Below are positions 15,852-24,567 of a DNA stretch of 56,209 nucleotides, one piece after another. Made by a program: the position numbers and the translations under genes. The notes under the pieces were generated by a model. It did not search any database. It had not been told where the DNA came from and was given only the letters and a program-made list of their open reading frames with translations. The number at the start of each line of letters is the position of its first letter. Position 1 is the first letter of the stretch. The DNA is from Planctomycetaceae bacterium (GTDB lineage: Bacteria > Planctomycetota > Planctomycetia > Pirellulales > Thermoguttaceae). The stretch is from positions 1 to 56,209 of the forward strand of contig SUVI01000006.1 of assembly GCA_015062085.1 (NCBI GenBank), given 5' to 3'.

Positions 15852-18026
15852 ATGCGAAATCATGGATTTTTGAGGGCCGCAGTCCGGTTTTGCTGTCTGA
15901 TCGGGACGGGAGTCTTGGGGACGTGTTTCATTTATGCTGAAACGGTCATTCATGCGGACGTAACGGCTCCCGTCGCAGCGGAAACGCAGGAATTTGATGT
16001 TGTGATCTACGGAGGAACCTCCTCGGCGGTCGTGGCGGCAGTGCAGACAAAGAAGATGGGAAAGTCGGTCGTTCTGGTCAGTCCTGACCGGCACCTAGGC
16101 GGGCTTTCTTCCGGAGGATTAGGGTTCACGGACTCGGGAAATACCGGGACGGTCGGCGGATTGGCGCGGGAATTCTATCGCCGAGTCTATACGGAGTACC
16201 AGAAAGGATCCGCTTGGAAATGGCAGAAGATCGAAGAGTACGCCAATGAAGGTCAGGGAACGCGCGCCATGCTCCATGAAGACCGCACGATGTGGATCTT
16301 TGAACCGCACGTTGCGGAAAATGTTTTCGATGCGTGGGTCGCGGAAATGGAGATCCCGCTCTATCGAGAGGAGCGTCTGGACCGGGAAAATGGCGTCGAA
16401 AAGGATGGAACGGCAATTCGAGCGATTTCAATGCTTTCGGGCAAACGTTTTGTCGGACGTGTGTTCATTGACGCGACGTATGAGGGGGATCTTATGGCGT
16501 CGGCGGGCGTTTCCTATACGCTGGGGCGTGAGGCAAACTCGGTCTACGGTGAAAAATGGAACGGAAACCAGGTCGGGATCCTGCATCATGGTCACTGGTT
16601 CAAGACGAACATCAGCCCGTACCGGACTCCTGGTGATCCTGAGAGCGGTCTGTGCCGTTTTGTGGATGATTCGGAACCGGGAACGCGAGGGGAAGGGGAT
16701 ACGCGGATCCAGGCGTACTGCTACCGCCTCTGCATGACGGACTGTCCGGAAAATCGGATCCCGTTTACGAAACCAGAAAATTATGATCCGGAGAATTACG
16801 AGCTTTTGCGCCGAGTACTCGGATCCGGATGGCGTGAACTTTTCCATAAATTTGACCGGATCCCGAACTGGAAGACCGACACGAACAATCACGGGCCGTT
16901 CAGTATGGATTTTATCGGACAGAACTACGATTATCCGGAAGCCTCCTACGAACGCCGTGAAGAGATCTGCCGTGAGCACCGTGATTACCAAATGGGCCTG
17001 CTGTACTTTTTGGCGAACGATCCGGGGGTTCCGGAGGACGTACGTGAAAAGATGAGCTGCTGGGGACTTGCGAAAGATGAATTTCCCGAAACGAACGGCT
17101 GGCCGCATCAGATCTATGTGCGTGAAGCTCGCCGAATGGTGGGGCTTTACGTCGTGACGGAGCATGACTGCTTCGGGAAAACTCCCGTGGAGGCACAGGG
17201 GGTTCCTGCCGGTTCTGTCGGAATGGGATCCTACACGCTGGATTCGCACAATGTGCGCCGGTATGTGAAGGAAGATGGATTCGTACAGAATGAGGGCGAC
17301 ATCGGCGTCCATCCGCACAGTCCATACCATATCGATTATCACGCACTCACTCCGAAACGGGAAGAGTGTTCCAATCTGCTCGTTCCTGTCTGCGTTTCCA
17401 GCTCGCATATCGCCTTTGGCTCGATCCGTATGGAGCCAGTCTTCATGATTTTGGGACAGAGTGCTGCAACTGCTGCGTGCATGACGCTTGACGCACAGTG
17501 TGCTGTTCAGGACCTTTCCTATGAAGCACTTGCGAAGCAGCTGAAAGAGGATGCCCAGATCCTTGAGTATGCACGTCCTGCCGCTCGTGATTCTGCCGAC
17601 GGGATTCCAGAAAAGAAGATCTCGGGAATCTATTGTTCCGAAAAACACGCGAAACTGGAAGGAAACTGGGAACGCGGATGGACGAAGGGACCGTTCGTTG
17701 GAGACGGTTACCTTCACGACGGCGGGACCGGCTGCGGAACGAAAAAGGCAGTTTACTCGCTGAGTGTTCCAAGATCCGGACTTTATGAAGTGCGCCTTGT
17801 TTACGCACCTCATGCCAATCGTGCCGAAAATGTGCCGGTCGAGATCCATGCGGCCGACGGTGTGAAGACGGTCTTGGTGGACCAGAAACGATCGGCGTCC
17901 GCTCCCTTTCAGACGCTCGGTACTTTCCGATTCGAGGCGGGTGAAAATGCAGTGAAGATCGTCATCTCGAACAGAAAAACCAATGGCCATGTTCTGCTTG
18001 ACGGCGTTCAGCTACTTGCAAAATAG
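15852..18026 (+). CDS. Secreted FAD-dependent oxidoreductase with golvesin-like C-terminal domain
   Basis: 724 aa. Residues 1-35 form a Sec-type signal (LRAAVRFCCLIGTGVLGTCF). Residues about 45-580 are the FAD_oxidored family: dinucleotide fold GGTSSAVVAAVQTKKMGK, then RHLGGLSSGGLGFTDSGN, and the late FAD-contact region GSIRMEPVFMILGQSAATAAC. Residues about 610-724 form a beta-sandwich domain of the golvesin/xanthan-lyase C-terminal type (SGLYEVRLVYAPHANRAENV). Proteins of this kind are multiplied in Planctomycetes and are thought to oxidise carbohydrates; the substrate is unknown. ATG 15852 follows TGGAGG; the frame open from 15765 lacks a binding site and would bury the signal. Confidence 0.88.
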   Translation: MRNHGFLRAAVRFCCLIGTGVLGTCFIYAETVIHADVTAPVAAETQEFDVVIYGGTSSAVVAAVQTKKMGKSVVLVSPDRHLGGLSSGGLGFTDSGNTGTVGGLAREFYRRVYTEYQKGSAWKWQKIEEYANEGQGTRAMLHEDRTMWIFEPHVAENVFDAWVAEMEIPLYREERLDRENGVEKDGTAIRAISMLSGKRFVGRVFIDATYEGDLMASAGVSYTLGREANSVYGEKWNGNQVGILHHGHWFKTNISPYRTPGDPESGLCRFVDDSEPGTRGEGDTRIQAYCYRLCMTDCPENRIPFTKPENYDPENYELLRRVLGSGWRELFHKFDRIPNWKTDTNNHGPFSMDFIGQNYDYPEASYERREEICREHRDYQMGLLYFLANDPGVPEDVREKMSCWGLAKDEFPETNGWPHQIYVREARRMVGLYVVTEHDCFGKTPVEAQGVPAGSVGMGSYTLDSHNVRRYVKEDGFVQNEGDIGVHPHSPYHIDYHALTPKREECSNLLVPVCVSSSHIAFGSIRMEPVFMILGQSAATAACMTLDAQCAVQDLSYEALAKQLKEDAQILEYARPAARDSADGIPEKKISGIYCSEKHAKLEGNWERGWTKGPFVGDGYLHDGGTGCGTKKAVYSLSVPRSGLYEVRLVYAPHANRAENVPVEIHAADGVKTVLVDQKRSASAPFQTLGTFRFEAGENAVKIVISNRKTNGHVLLDGVQLLAK

Positions 18027-18062
18027 ACAGTCTGTAGTTCCTGCACAAAGAAGAACACACAA

Positions 18063-18108
18063 AAAAGCCTTTCCAAGTCCATTGACTCAGAAAGGCTTTT
18101 GATTTTTG
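18063..18108. terminator. Bidirectional terminator between the FAD oxidoreductase and frr
   Basis: Stem AAAAGCCTTTC (18063-18073) / GAAAGGCTTTT (18090-18100) with A/T-rich flanks on both sides; it serves two convergent genes. Confidence 0.9.
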
Positions 18109-18129
18109 TTTTGTGTCTGAAAAAGAAAG

Positions 18130-18687
18130 TCAGGATTCCAAGACGTCCTTTTCACGAGCCTCGGCCATCGTCTCGATCTCTTTCGTGAACTTTTTGATCA
18201 GCGTTTCGATCTCTTCTTTGGCACTGTCACGGTCATCTTCCGAGTACAGTTTGTCTTTTTCGCCTTTATCACACGCCTTGATACCGTCGCGGCGAATATT
18301 GCGGAGGGAGACTTTTGCTTCCTCTTCCAGCTCGCCAATGCGGGAGACCAGCTTCCTGCGCGTTTCTTGAGAAAGCGGCGGAATGTTGAGGCGGATCACT
18401 TTTCCGTCGTCCTGCGGTGCGAAACCAAGGTCGCTGTTGATGATCGCCTTGGCGATGTCTTTAAGCGTGGACGGATCGTAGGGACGGATCACAATCTGAG
18501 TCGGTTCCGGACAGCCGACGGAAGCCAACTGTTTCAGCGGGCACTGGGAACCGTAGGCATCCACTTTCAGTGAATCGACCAGTCCCGGATTGGCACGACC
18601 AGTGCGGATCCCTGCGAGGTTGGATTTCAGACGGGCGACCGCCTTTTCCATGCGTTCTTCAACGTCTAAAAGAATATCGTCAGTCAT
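18130..18687 (-). CDS. frr: Ribosome recycling factor
   Basis: 185-aa RRF, which with EF-G splits post-termination ribosomes. It has the typical opening ILLDVEERMEKAV, the segment LAGIRTGRANPGLVDSLKV near residues 24-43, and RLNIPPLSQETRRKLV followed by the long helix of EEEAKVSLRNIRRD. Last gene of rpsB-tsf-pyrH-frr, 27 bp after pyrH; GGAG precedes the ATG. Confidence 0.98.
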   Translation of the reverse strand: MTDDILLDVEERMEKAVARLKSNLAGIRTGRANPGLVDSLKVDAYGSQCPLKQLASVGCPEPTQIVIRPYDPSTLKDIAKAIINSDLGFAPQDDGKVIRLNIPPLSQETRRKLVSRIGELEEEAKVSLRNIRRDGIKACDKGEKDKLYSEDDRDSAKEEIETLIKKFTKEIETMAEAREKDVLES

Positions 18688-18714
18688 TTTTTTCTCCGTA
18701 ACCTGAATTTTTTC

Positions 18715-19449
18715 CTAAAAATTGGAAATCAGTGTCCCAATATTTTCACCACGGACTGCCTTTTCGATATTGCCATCCACCCGGTAATTGAATACGCGAA
18801 TAGGCAAGGCGTAACCCATGCATTTCGTCACGGCACCCTGATCCATGATCTTGAGATGCTTGGCTAACACTTCATCATAAGTCAGCTGCGGATAGAAAAG
18901 CGCCTCGGGATCCATGACCGGATCGCTGGAGTAAACACCATCTACCTTGGTAGCTTTCAGCAGAATGTCCGCTTCCAGCTCCAATGCACGCTGTGCCGCG
19001 CCAGTGTCGGTCGTAACAAATGGACTTCCGATCCCGGCAGCAAGAATGATGACACGGCCTTTTTCGAGATGATGCAGAGCACGGCGGCGAATGTAAGGTT
19101 CCGCAACTCCGTCCATTCGAATCGCGGTCATGACGCGCGTCGCGCAACCGACAGATTCCAGTGCATCCTGCATCGCAAGCGCATTCATTACGGTCGCGAG
19201 CATTCCCATGTAGTGAGCCGTAGCTTCGTGAATGTGCGCACCCTGCGTCATGAACTGTGCACCGCGCAAAATGTTTCCGCCGCCCAGAACCAGCGCGATC
19301 TGCGTTCCACACAGTGTCGCTGCGTGGACTTGCTTTGCGATCGAGACGACGGAGTCCATCGAAATACCACGCCCGCCCGGAGGCGCGATAGCTTCGCCGG
19401 AAATCTTCAAAATGAGACGTTTGAATGCGGGAGTGGTTTCGTTTGCCAT
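18715..19449 (-). CDS. pyrH: Uridylate kinase
   Basis: Phosphorylates UMP to UDP with ATP; amino-acid-kinase fold, hexameric, usually GTP-activated and UTP-inhibited. 244 aa. Motifs: [39 protein letters not shown], the ATP-side [16 protein letters not shown] and the loop [13 protein letters not shown]. The order rpsB-tsf-pyrH-frr is widely conserved. AAAGGAT lies upstream of the ATG. Confidence 0.98.
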   Translation of the reverse strand: MANETTPAFKRLILKISGEAIAPPGGRGISMDSVVSIAKQVHAATLCGTQIALVLGGGNILRGAQFMTQGAHIHEATAHYMGMLATVMNALAMQDALESVGCATRVMTAIRMDGVAEPYIRRRALHHLEKGRVIILAAGIGSPFVTTDTGAAQRALELEADILLKATKVDGVYSSDPVMDPEALFYPQLTYDEVLAKHLKIMDQGAVTKCMGYALPIRVFNYRVDGNIEKAVRGENIGTLISNF

Positions 19450-19476
19450 TTTTTTATCCTTTTGTCAAGGTTTTAA

Positions 19477-20307
19477 CTATTTGCCAAGCATCCAGTGAAC
19501 GAACTTGGTGATCTTCAGGCCGTTCTGATTGGCGAACTGTTCGACCGTGACGGACGGATCCTTCACGAACGGCTGGCTCAGCAGGCATTTGCCGGCGAGG
19601 AACTTGCCCATGGAACCGTTGATGATCTTTTCTTTGATCTCGTCCGGTTTGTTCGCATTTCTCGGATCGGCATTCATCAGCTCAAGCTGGATGCGGCGTT
19701 CATTTTCGATGACGCTCTGGTCGAGGTCTTCTGCACGGAGTCCCTGCGGTTTCATCGCTGCGATGTGCATGCAGATGTCACGGCCAAGTTCTTCGTTACC
19801 TTCTTCCAGAAGGAGGAGTACGGCCGATTTGTGGTCGTGGTGGAGGTAGCTGGAGCAGAGACCGTCAACTTTCATGTAGCGCTTCACGCGGAAGACTTCA
19901 CGAATACGGTTGAACAGTTCATCGAGCTGTCCCTGAAGCGTGGTGCCGGCGCTCGGGGATGTCTGAGCCATGAGGTCTTCGACCGTCGCGAATTCCGGAT
20001 TCGCAGCGACGACTTCCGCAATGTCGTTGGCCAGCTGAATGAAACCTTCGTTCGTCGTGACCGGGGCGCTTTCGCACAGAAGTTCAACGATACCGAGGGA
20101 ACCATCTTTGCGGACCATCGCAATGATACCTTCTTCCGTCGTACGTTCCTGGAGTTTTTCAGCCATTTTGGCAAGGCCCTTCTTGCGGAGGATCTCGATA
20201 GCGAGATCTTCATTGCCGTCCGCTTCGGTCAGAGCTTTTTTGCAGTCCATCATGCCGAGACCCGTTTTGTTACGGAGTGCCATAACCTGTGCCGCTGTAA
20301 TTGCCAT
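19477..20307 (-). CDS. tsf: Elongation factor Ts
   Basis: Nucleotide exchange factor for EF-Tu. 276 aa. The N-terminal UBA-like segment has VMALRNKTGLGMMDCKKALTE and the TDF-like contact region; the core follows with GSLGIVELLCESAPV and dimerisation subdomains. The C-terminus ends QPFVKDPSVTVEQF near residue 252. AAAGGAG precedes the ATG. The gap from rpsB (154 bp) carries an intrinsic terminator (20409-20446), so part of tsf expression depends on readthrough or a further promoter. Confidence 0.98.
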   Translation of the reverse strand: MAITAAQVMALRNKTGLGMMDCKKALTEADGNEDLAIEILRKKGLAKMAEKLQERTTEEGIIAMVRKDGSLGIVELLCESAPVTTNEGFIQLANDIAEVVAANPEFATVEDLMAQTSPSAGTTLQGQLDELFNRIREVFRVKRYMKVDGLCSSYLHHDHKSAVLLLLEEGNEELGRDICMHIAAMKPQGLRAEDLDQSVIENERRIQLELMNADPRNANKPDEIKEKIINGSMGKFLAGKCLLSQPFVKDPSVTVEQFANQNGLKITKFVHWMLGK

Positions 20308-20408
20308 AATTTTCTCCTTTTATGTGAAATTTTATGTTTTTTGTGACTTTAAGCATCCGCCCGCTTTCTCTGAAGAAGAAAAACTGGGCAGATCGTGCGA
20401 GTTCATCC

Positions 20409-20446
20409 AAAAAAATCATCCGCGAAACATCAGCCCCGCGGATGAT
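20409..20446 (-). terminator. Intrinsic terminator between rpsB and tsf
   Basis: Perfect 10-bp stem (ATCATCCGCG / CGCGGATGAT) with a 12-nt loop followed on the minus strand by seven T residues. It would attenuate tsf-pyrH-frr relative to rpsB. Confidence 0.88.
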
Positions 20447-20461
20447 ATTCCGATTCGAAAA

Positions 20462-21166
20462 TTACTCTTCGGTCTTTTCCTCGGCCGAGTTTTTGGCGGC
20501 CTGAATGGATTCGGAAAGGTAACCGATGATCAGATCGATGGAACGAATGCTGTCGTCGTTTCCGGGGATCGGGAGATCGATGAGATCCGGATCGCAGTTC
20601 GTGTCGATCAGGGCAATCGTCGTGACGTTCATTTTGCGAGCTTCAGCGACGGCGTTCTTTTCTTTTTTCGGGTCAACGATGACCAGCACTTCCGGAATAC
20701 GGTTGAGGGTACGCAGACCGTTCAGGTTGCGGTACATTTTGCGGTATTCACGGTTCAGACTGGACTGCATTTTTTTGGAGTACTGCGAGAACTCTTCACT
20801 AGCGCGGAGGGTTTCGAGTTCGGTCAGGCGGTCGAGACGTTTCGTAACGGTACGGAAGTTGGTGAGGGTACCGCCGAGCCAGCGTTCACTGACGAACGGC
20901 ATACCACAGGCGGTCGCCTGACGTTCGATGATTTCAGAGGCCTGACGTTTGGTTCCGACGAAGAGGACCAGACTGTTGGCGGCGACGACCTGCTGGAGGT
21001 ACTTACGCGCGCGGAACAGACCGCGGAGGGTTTCGCGAACGTTAATGATGTGGATCTGATTGTGCTTTCCGTAAATGTACGGACGCATTTTCGGATTCCA
21101 GCGGCTTGCACGGTGACCAAAGTGAACACCAGCATCGATCAGGTCTTTGACCAAAAGTGACGACAT
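20462..21166 (-). CDS. rpsB: 30S ribosomal protein S2
   Basis: 234 aa. Family signatures: [20 protein letters not shown] at the N-terminus, [46 protein letters not shown], and [16 protein letters not shown] with [20 protein letters not shown]. First gene of the translation operon, with a strong promoter about 150 bp upstream and a structured leader. Its own protein may repress it via that leader, as known for S2 in other bacteria, but no such site can be assigned from sequence alone. Confidence 0.98.
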   Translation of the reverse strand: MSSLLVKDLIDAGVHFGHRASRWNPKMRPYIYGKHNQIHIINVRETLRGLFRARKYLQQVVAANSLVLFVGTKRQASEIIERQATACGMPFVSERWLGGTLTNFRTVTKRLDRLTELETLRASEEFSQYSKKMQSSLNREYRKMYRNLNGLRTLNRIPEVLVIVDPKKEKNAVAEARKMNVTTIALIDTNCDPDLIDLPIPGNDDSIRSIDLIIGYLSESIQAAKNSAEEKTEE

Positions 21167-21304
21167 TTTTTCTCTCCCTCTAAATTAGAGTCACATCAGA
21201 CAGGCAGCGCAAAACACTGACGGTACGCGTCTGCCCATAGGGTCCGACGTTCGGTTAATCGGCTGCGAAAATAACGTCCACAGGAAGCCGTAATCCAATG
21301 GACC
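21167..21304 (-). promoter_or_regulatory. Structured 5' leader of rpsB
   Basis: About 135 nt between the predicted transcript start and the rpsB ATG. Nested pairing is visible on the minus strand: GGGTCC near the 5' end with GGACCC, enclosing CGGCT with AGCCG, and a third stem CAGAC / GTCTG close to the ribosome binding site. This is a candidate for feedback control by S2. Confidence 0.55.
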
Positions 21305-21310
21305 CTCCTG

Positions 21311-21338
21311 ATTATACCAAATTTCCGTTTTTCGTCAA
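21311..21338 (-). promoter_or_regulatory. Promoter of rpsB
   Basis: TTGACG (21333-21338) and TATAAT (21311-21316), 16-bp spacer: the strongest match in the window, as expected for a ribosomal protein operon. Confidence 0.85.
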
Positions 21339-21430
21339 GAGCGTGTCCCGCAATTTTCTTCATTTTTGGCCAAATTTTCAAAATTTCGGGCGTTTAGAAA
21401 CGGAGTGTCGGTCTGCGGATCGGTTTCCGT

Positions 21431-21474
21431 TTAAAATTGGGAGTGTGTTTTCTTAAAATTGGGGGTGTATTTTC
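21431..21474. repeat. 22-bp tandem direct repeat
   Basis: Two adjacent copies of a 22-bp unit (starts TTAAAATTGGG, ends TTTTC), two mismatches, about 100 bp upstream of the rpsB promoter and before the adenosyltransferase stop. Two helical turns per unit, so a protein-binding site is conceivable. Confidence 0.7.
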
Positions 21475-21534
21475 CGCGAAACGCATTTTTGGAGAACTGT
21501 TTTTCAGGTCTTTCTATCCTCTTTTTGCTTGAGT

Positions 21535-22104
21535 TTAGTCATTGGGGGGAACCTCAATGATTTTTTCCGAAAACGCGCGTCCCAGCGTGAAGAGAAAGTC
21601 GGAAAAGCGATTCAGCCAGCGGAGGATCTCTGGAGAAACGCGGACTGGGGCGTCTTCTGTACTGGTTTCAGGCATCCCGGTTTGGGCCAGACGCCACGCA
21701 CTTCTTTCAGCTCGGCGGCATACTGCCCGTGCGAGTTGAGAGAAGGCCGCGGGTTCCGGGCCTTGGAAGGTCACAAAGTGCCTCAGGGGCGGGAGTTTGG
21801 ATTCAAGGTCGTCGATCAGCGTTTCGAGTTGTGCGATTTCGGTTTCCTGGAGACGTTCGAGTGATCCCATCTGTGCGGGAAGTGGGCAGGAAAGTTCTGC
21901 GGAAATGCGGAAAATGACGTTTTGGAAGGTTTCGAGCTGCGTGTCGAGCGTTCGATCGAGCGGCTGAGCGCGCAGGATCCCGAGCCAGGAATTCAGTTCA
22001 TCGAGATTTCCGAGAACTTCGATCCGCTGGTCCGTTTTGGAGATCCGTCCCCAGGGAAAGAGGTCCGTCTTGCCATTGTCGCCGCTGCGGGAGTAAATGC
22101 TCAT
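21535..22104 (-). CDS. Cob(I)alamin adenosyltransferase, PduO type
   Basis: 189-aa ATP:corrinoid adenosyltransferase, which converts cob(I)alamin to adenosylcobalamin. The N-terminus MSIYSRSGDNGKTDLF is the phosphate-binding start of the family (T-x-x-G-D-x-G-x-T), followed by RIEVLGNLDELNSWLG and, near the C-terminus, ARAVCRRAERSAW and LNRFSDFLFTLGR, which hold the conserved Arg and Asn/Asp contacts. The ATG overlaps the stop of the lipoprotein gene upstream (ATGA), so the frame open to 22296 is not used. No other cobalamin gene is nearby. Confidence 0.92.
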   Translation of the reverse strand: MSIYSRSGDNGKTDLFPWGRISKTDQRIEVLGNLDELNSWLGILRAQPLDRTLDTQLETFQNVIFRISAELSCPLPAQMGSLERLQETEIAQLETLIDDLESKLPPLRHFVTFQGPEPAAFSQLARAVCRRAERSAWRLAQTGMPETSTEDAPVRVSPEILRWLNRFSDFLFTLGRAFSEKIIEVPPND

Positions 22105-23999
22105 CGGACGGCCTCCGCGGTGATCTGGAGTTTTCCGATGAGTTGAGCGGCCGGCAGCAGCGTTTGCGGGAGCGTTGCGTTGGAAAAACTGCCGGAGTTG
22201 ATTCGGAGATGAAGGGCGTTTACGTGATTTTGGCCGATGGTGGCGTCGAGCGGGATCCACATTTCGTTGATGTAGAGCTCGTTCCAGACGTGCCAAGCCA
22301 TTTTGCCGGAACGCGGTTCAAAAATCAAGCCTTGCGCGATACGGGCCGGAATATTTCGTGCGCGGGCCAGGGCTGCCAAAAGAACTGCGTGTTCCGTGCA
22401 GTCGCCCGACGGGTCCTGCACGACTTCCAGTGCGGTCACGAAACCGCGTGCGTAGTTTTTGTTTTGGATGAAACTCCAGACACGTTTTTCCAGTGCGAGA
22501 CCGAGCTTGAGCGGGTCCGTTTCTTCTGGAAGGACGGAGAATGCAAGTACACGGATCTCCGGAGCGGAACTTTGAATCATGGAGTTGGCGGAGCGGTCCT
22601 CTTCGGTCGGTTTTGTTTCCGCAGGTTTTGAGCCGTCATTTTCGTTCAGCTGGGGAACGGTTTCAGAGTTTTGGGCAGCTGGAGCATTGGGGGCCGGGCC
22701 GGAACTGCGGACGGTGATCCGGAGCGTGAATGGATCGAGCGTTTCGACTTTTTGAAGATCTGTGCTCTCAAAAAGTCCGGAGAGAGCTGGACGTGTGCCG
22801 GTTTCCGACGATTTCGCGGTCACGAGGTAAACGATCTCGTGCGCATGCGCAGCTTTGGAGGAAAATGAAGACGCAGTTTCTCCGGTAAGCTCTTTTGCAA
22901 ATTGGAGCGGAACGTTGAGGGTGTTCGCGAAATCGGCGGATCCTGCGATCCCTGCTGCGGTTTGGTCTGCTGTGCCGGTATCCGTTCCAAGAGCAGCTGC
23001 TGCCGCAGTCTGCGTTGGAAGTGAAGGAAATCGTTTGCTTTTTTGGTATTCGGCAAACGCACTGGCAGAAACTCGCCAGGCTGAGAGTTCCATCAGCGGC
23101 GACCAGCGTTTCCAGATGAGTCCTTTTCCGTCGCACCAGAGCGTTTCCTTTTGGAACTGCGTTTTGCTGAGCGTGCCGTCCGTTTCGTAAAGTCTCGAGC
23201 TTAGTTCAACTCGATAAAATGGAAAGCTCTGACCGTCCAGAAGCGGAATACGTTCCAGTTCGGCACAGTGCAGCGTTACGAATTCCCAGCGGAGCATCGT
23301 GGGATTCAGACGTACCAGTTCCCGCGTTTCGCCGAGGCGGATCGGAGTTTGGAGCAGAGACGTTTCGAGACCGAATGCACCGAGCAGTTTTATTTCCGCG
23401 GATTTCGGAGAGGTTTGATGTGTGGCCTGGGGGGAAACTTTTGGGGAAACTTTTGGGAATACCAGCTCCTGCTTCTGCGTCATTCCTTGGCTGGAGACCG
23501 TCAGCGAAAGGGACGGTTGGGCAGAGATCGATTCCTGCGGCAGCTCGCCAGCGTACAGGATCGGAGAACCTCCCATCGAAACTTCCGTGTGGAATTTTAC
23601 CAGCTCGCCAGTCGGTTTCAGGGTTTCTTCGTGGGTGACGGAGGCAGAGACGGAATTTCCGTAACGGTTCAAATTCAGTGCAGAAGTATCCCGGATCTGA
23701 AGACCGTCGGCGGACTGACTGATCTTGCGCGTTTCAGTTCCGACGTACATTTTGTCCGCATAGCATAGAAATCCGGCACTTTCCAGTACCTGGAATGCCG
23801 TGTCTGGGGTGTGGGCATCTGTAGGTTCTGGGGGATCCGTGTGCGTCTGCGTTTCAGGACGCGGAGACGTTGGCGTTTCATTGTGTGCAGGGACTTGCAT
23901 AGTTTTTTCGTGTGCGCTTTCCTGGGGGGCGCATCCGTAAAGGAGCATGGAAAGTGAAACTAAAATGGCGGACAATAAAAGGAAATGGTGGATCTTCAT
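22101..23999 (-). CDS. Lipoprotein with C-terminal transglutaminase-like domain
   Basis: 632 aa. The N-terminus has a type II signal with lipobox LLYGC (Cys23), so it is anchored to a membrane facing outward. Residues about 95-330 are a beta-rich region of unknown family; 330-500 are low complexity with Ala/Thr/Pro and a short SPKVSP repeat. The C-terminal 130 residues form a transglutaminase-like core: GDCTEHAVLLAALARARNIP (Cys), MAWHVWNELYI (His), and WIPLDAT (Asp), a complete Cys-His-Asp triad. It could act as peptidase or amidase on wall or surface proteins. Its stop overlaps the adenosyltransferase start. A promoter TTTTCT-16-TATGAT lies at 24036-24063. Confidence 0.85.
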   Translation of the reverse strand: MKIHHFLLLSAILVSLSMLLYGCAPQESAHEKTMQVPAHNETPTSPRPETQTHTDPPEPTDAHTPDTAFQVLESAGFLCYADKMYVGTETRKISQSADGLQIRDTSALNLNRYGNSVSASVTHEETLKPTGELVKFHTEVSMGGSPILYAGELPQESISAQPSLSLTVSSQGMTQKQELVFPKVSPKVSPQATHQTSPKSAEIKLLGAFGLETSLLQTPIRLGETRELVRLNPTMLRWEFVTLHCAELERIPLLDGQSFPFYRVELSSRLYETDGTLSKTQFQKETLWCDGKGLIWKRWSPLMELSAWRVSASAFAEYQKSKRFPSLPTQTAAAAALGTDTGTADQTAAGIAGSADFANTLNVPLQFAKELTGETASSFSSKAAHAHEIVYLVTAKSSETGTRPALSGLFESTDLQKVETLDPFTLRITVRSSGPAPNAPAAQNSETVPQLNENDGSKPAETKPTEEDRSANSMIQSSAPEIRVLAFSVLPEETDPLKLGLALEKRVWSFIQNKNYARGFVTALEVVQDPSGDCTEHAVLLAALARARNIPARIAQGLIFEPRSGKMAWHVWNELYINEMWIPLDATIGQNHVNALHLRINSGSFSNATLPQTLLPAAQLIGKLQITAEAVR

Positions 24000-24035
24000 G
24001 TGCGGATCTTGAAAAAAAGGAAACGATTTTTCTCC

Positions 24036-24063
24036 ATCATACTAAAAATCCTCGAAAAGAAAA
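24036..24063 (-). promoter_or_regulatory. Possible promoter of the transglutaminase lipoprotein
   Basis: TATGAT at 24036-24041 with TTTTCT 16 bp upstream (24058-24063), 37 nt before the start codon. Confidence 0.45.
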
Positions 24064-24105
24064 GCCCCCTCTGGGCAGATTTTAGAAAATTTCTTGCTTT
24101 GGCGG

Positions 24106-24133
24106 TTGATTTTTTGACGATTTCGGGTAAAAT
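24106..24133 (+). promoter_or_regulatory. Promoter of the 24568 gene
   Basis: TTGATT at 24106-24111, 16-bp spacer, TAAAAT at 24128-24133. It predicts a leader of about 430 nt that includes the repeat array. Confidence 0.55.
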
Positions 24134-24183
24134 GGTGAAATTAAGACTGCGTTTTTGATTTTTTGACCGTCAGAACTTGGCGG

Positions 24184-24515
24184 GAGAGTGAAGCCGGGTG
24201 GTTCGGGAGTGAAACGAAACGGTTCGAGAGTGAAACGAAACGGTTCGGGAGTGAAACGAAACGGTTCGGGAGTGAAACGAAACGGTTCGGGAGTGAAACG
24301 AAACGGTTCGGGAGTGAAACGAAATGGTTCGGGAGTGAAACGAAACGGTTCGGGAGTGAAACGAAACGGTTCGGGAGTGAAACGAAACGGTTCGAGAGTG
24401 AAACGAAACGATTCGAGAGTGAAACGAAACGATTCGAGAGTGAAACGAAACGGTTCGGGAGTGAAACGAAACGGTTCGAGAGTGAAGCCGGGTGGTTCGG
24501 GAGTGAAACGAAACG
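24184..24515. repeat. 21-bp tandem array in a 5' leader
   Basis: About 15-16 copies of a 21-bp unit (GGGAGTGAAACGAAACGGTTC, some units GAGAGTG). The first copy and one of the last carry the same variant (AGCCGGGTG in place of AACGAAACG), so the block is bounded by matching variant units. Each unit contains CGAA-ACGG-TTCG, which could form a short hairpin in RNA. Confidence 0.95.
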
Positions 24516-24567
24516 GTGTGATGGCGGCACTGCGGCGTGCATAGGGTCCAGAAGTGAGGGCGTCAGC

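Larger units (their letters stand above)
24000..24567. other. Divergent intergenic region filled by a minisatellite
   Basis: 568 bp between two divergent genes. Both have a promoter in its first 135 bp; the remainder is mostly the 21-bp array, which lies in the 5' leader of the plus-strand gene. All frames through the array are open on both strands, so long reading frames here (for example 24163 onward) are artefacts. Confidence 0.8.

Noticed and set aside
24163..24567. RFGSETK repeat peptide fused to the N-terminus of the P-loop protein
   Set aside because: TTG start without a binding site; the P-loop falls directly after ATG 24568, which has GAGGG upstream. The array is open in every frame on both strands.
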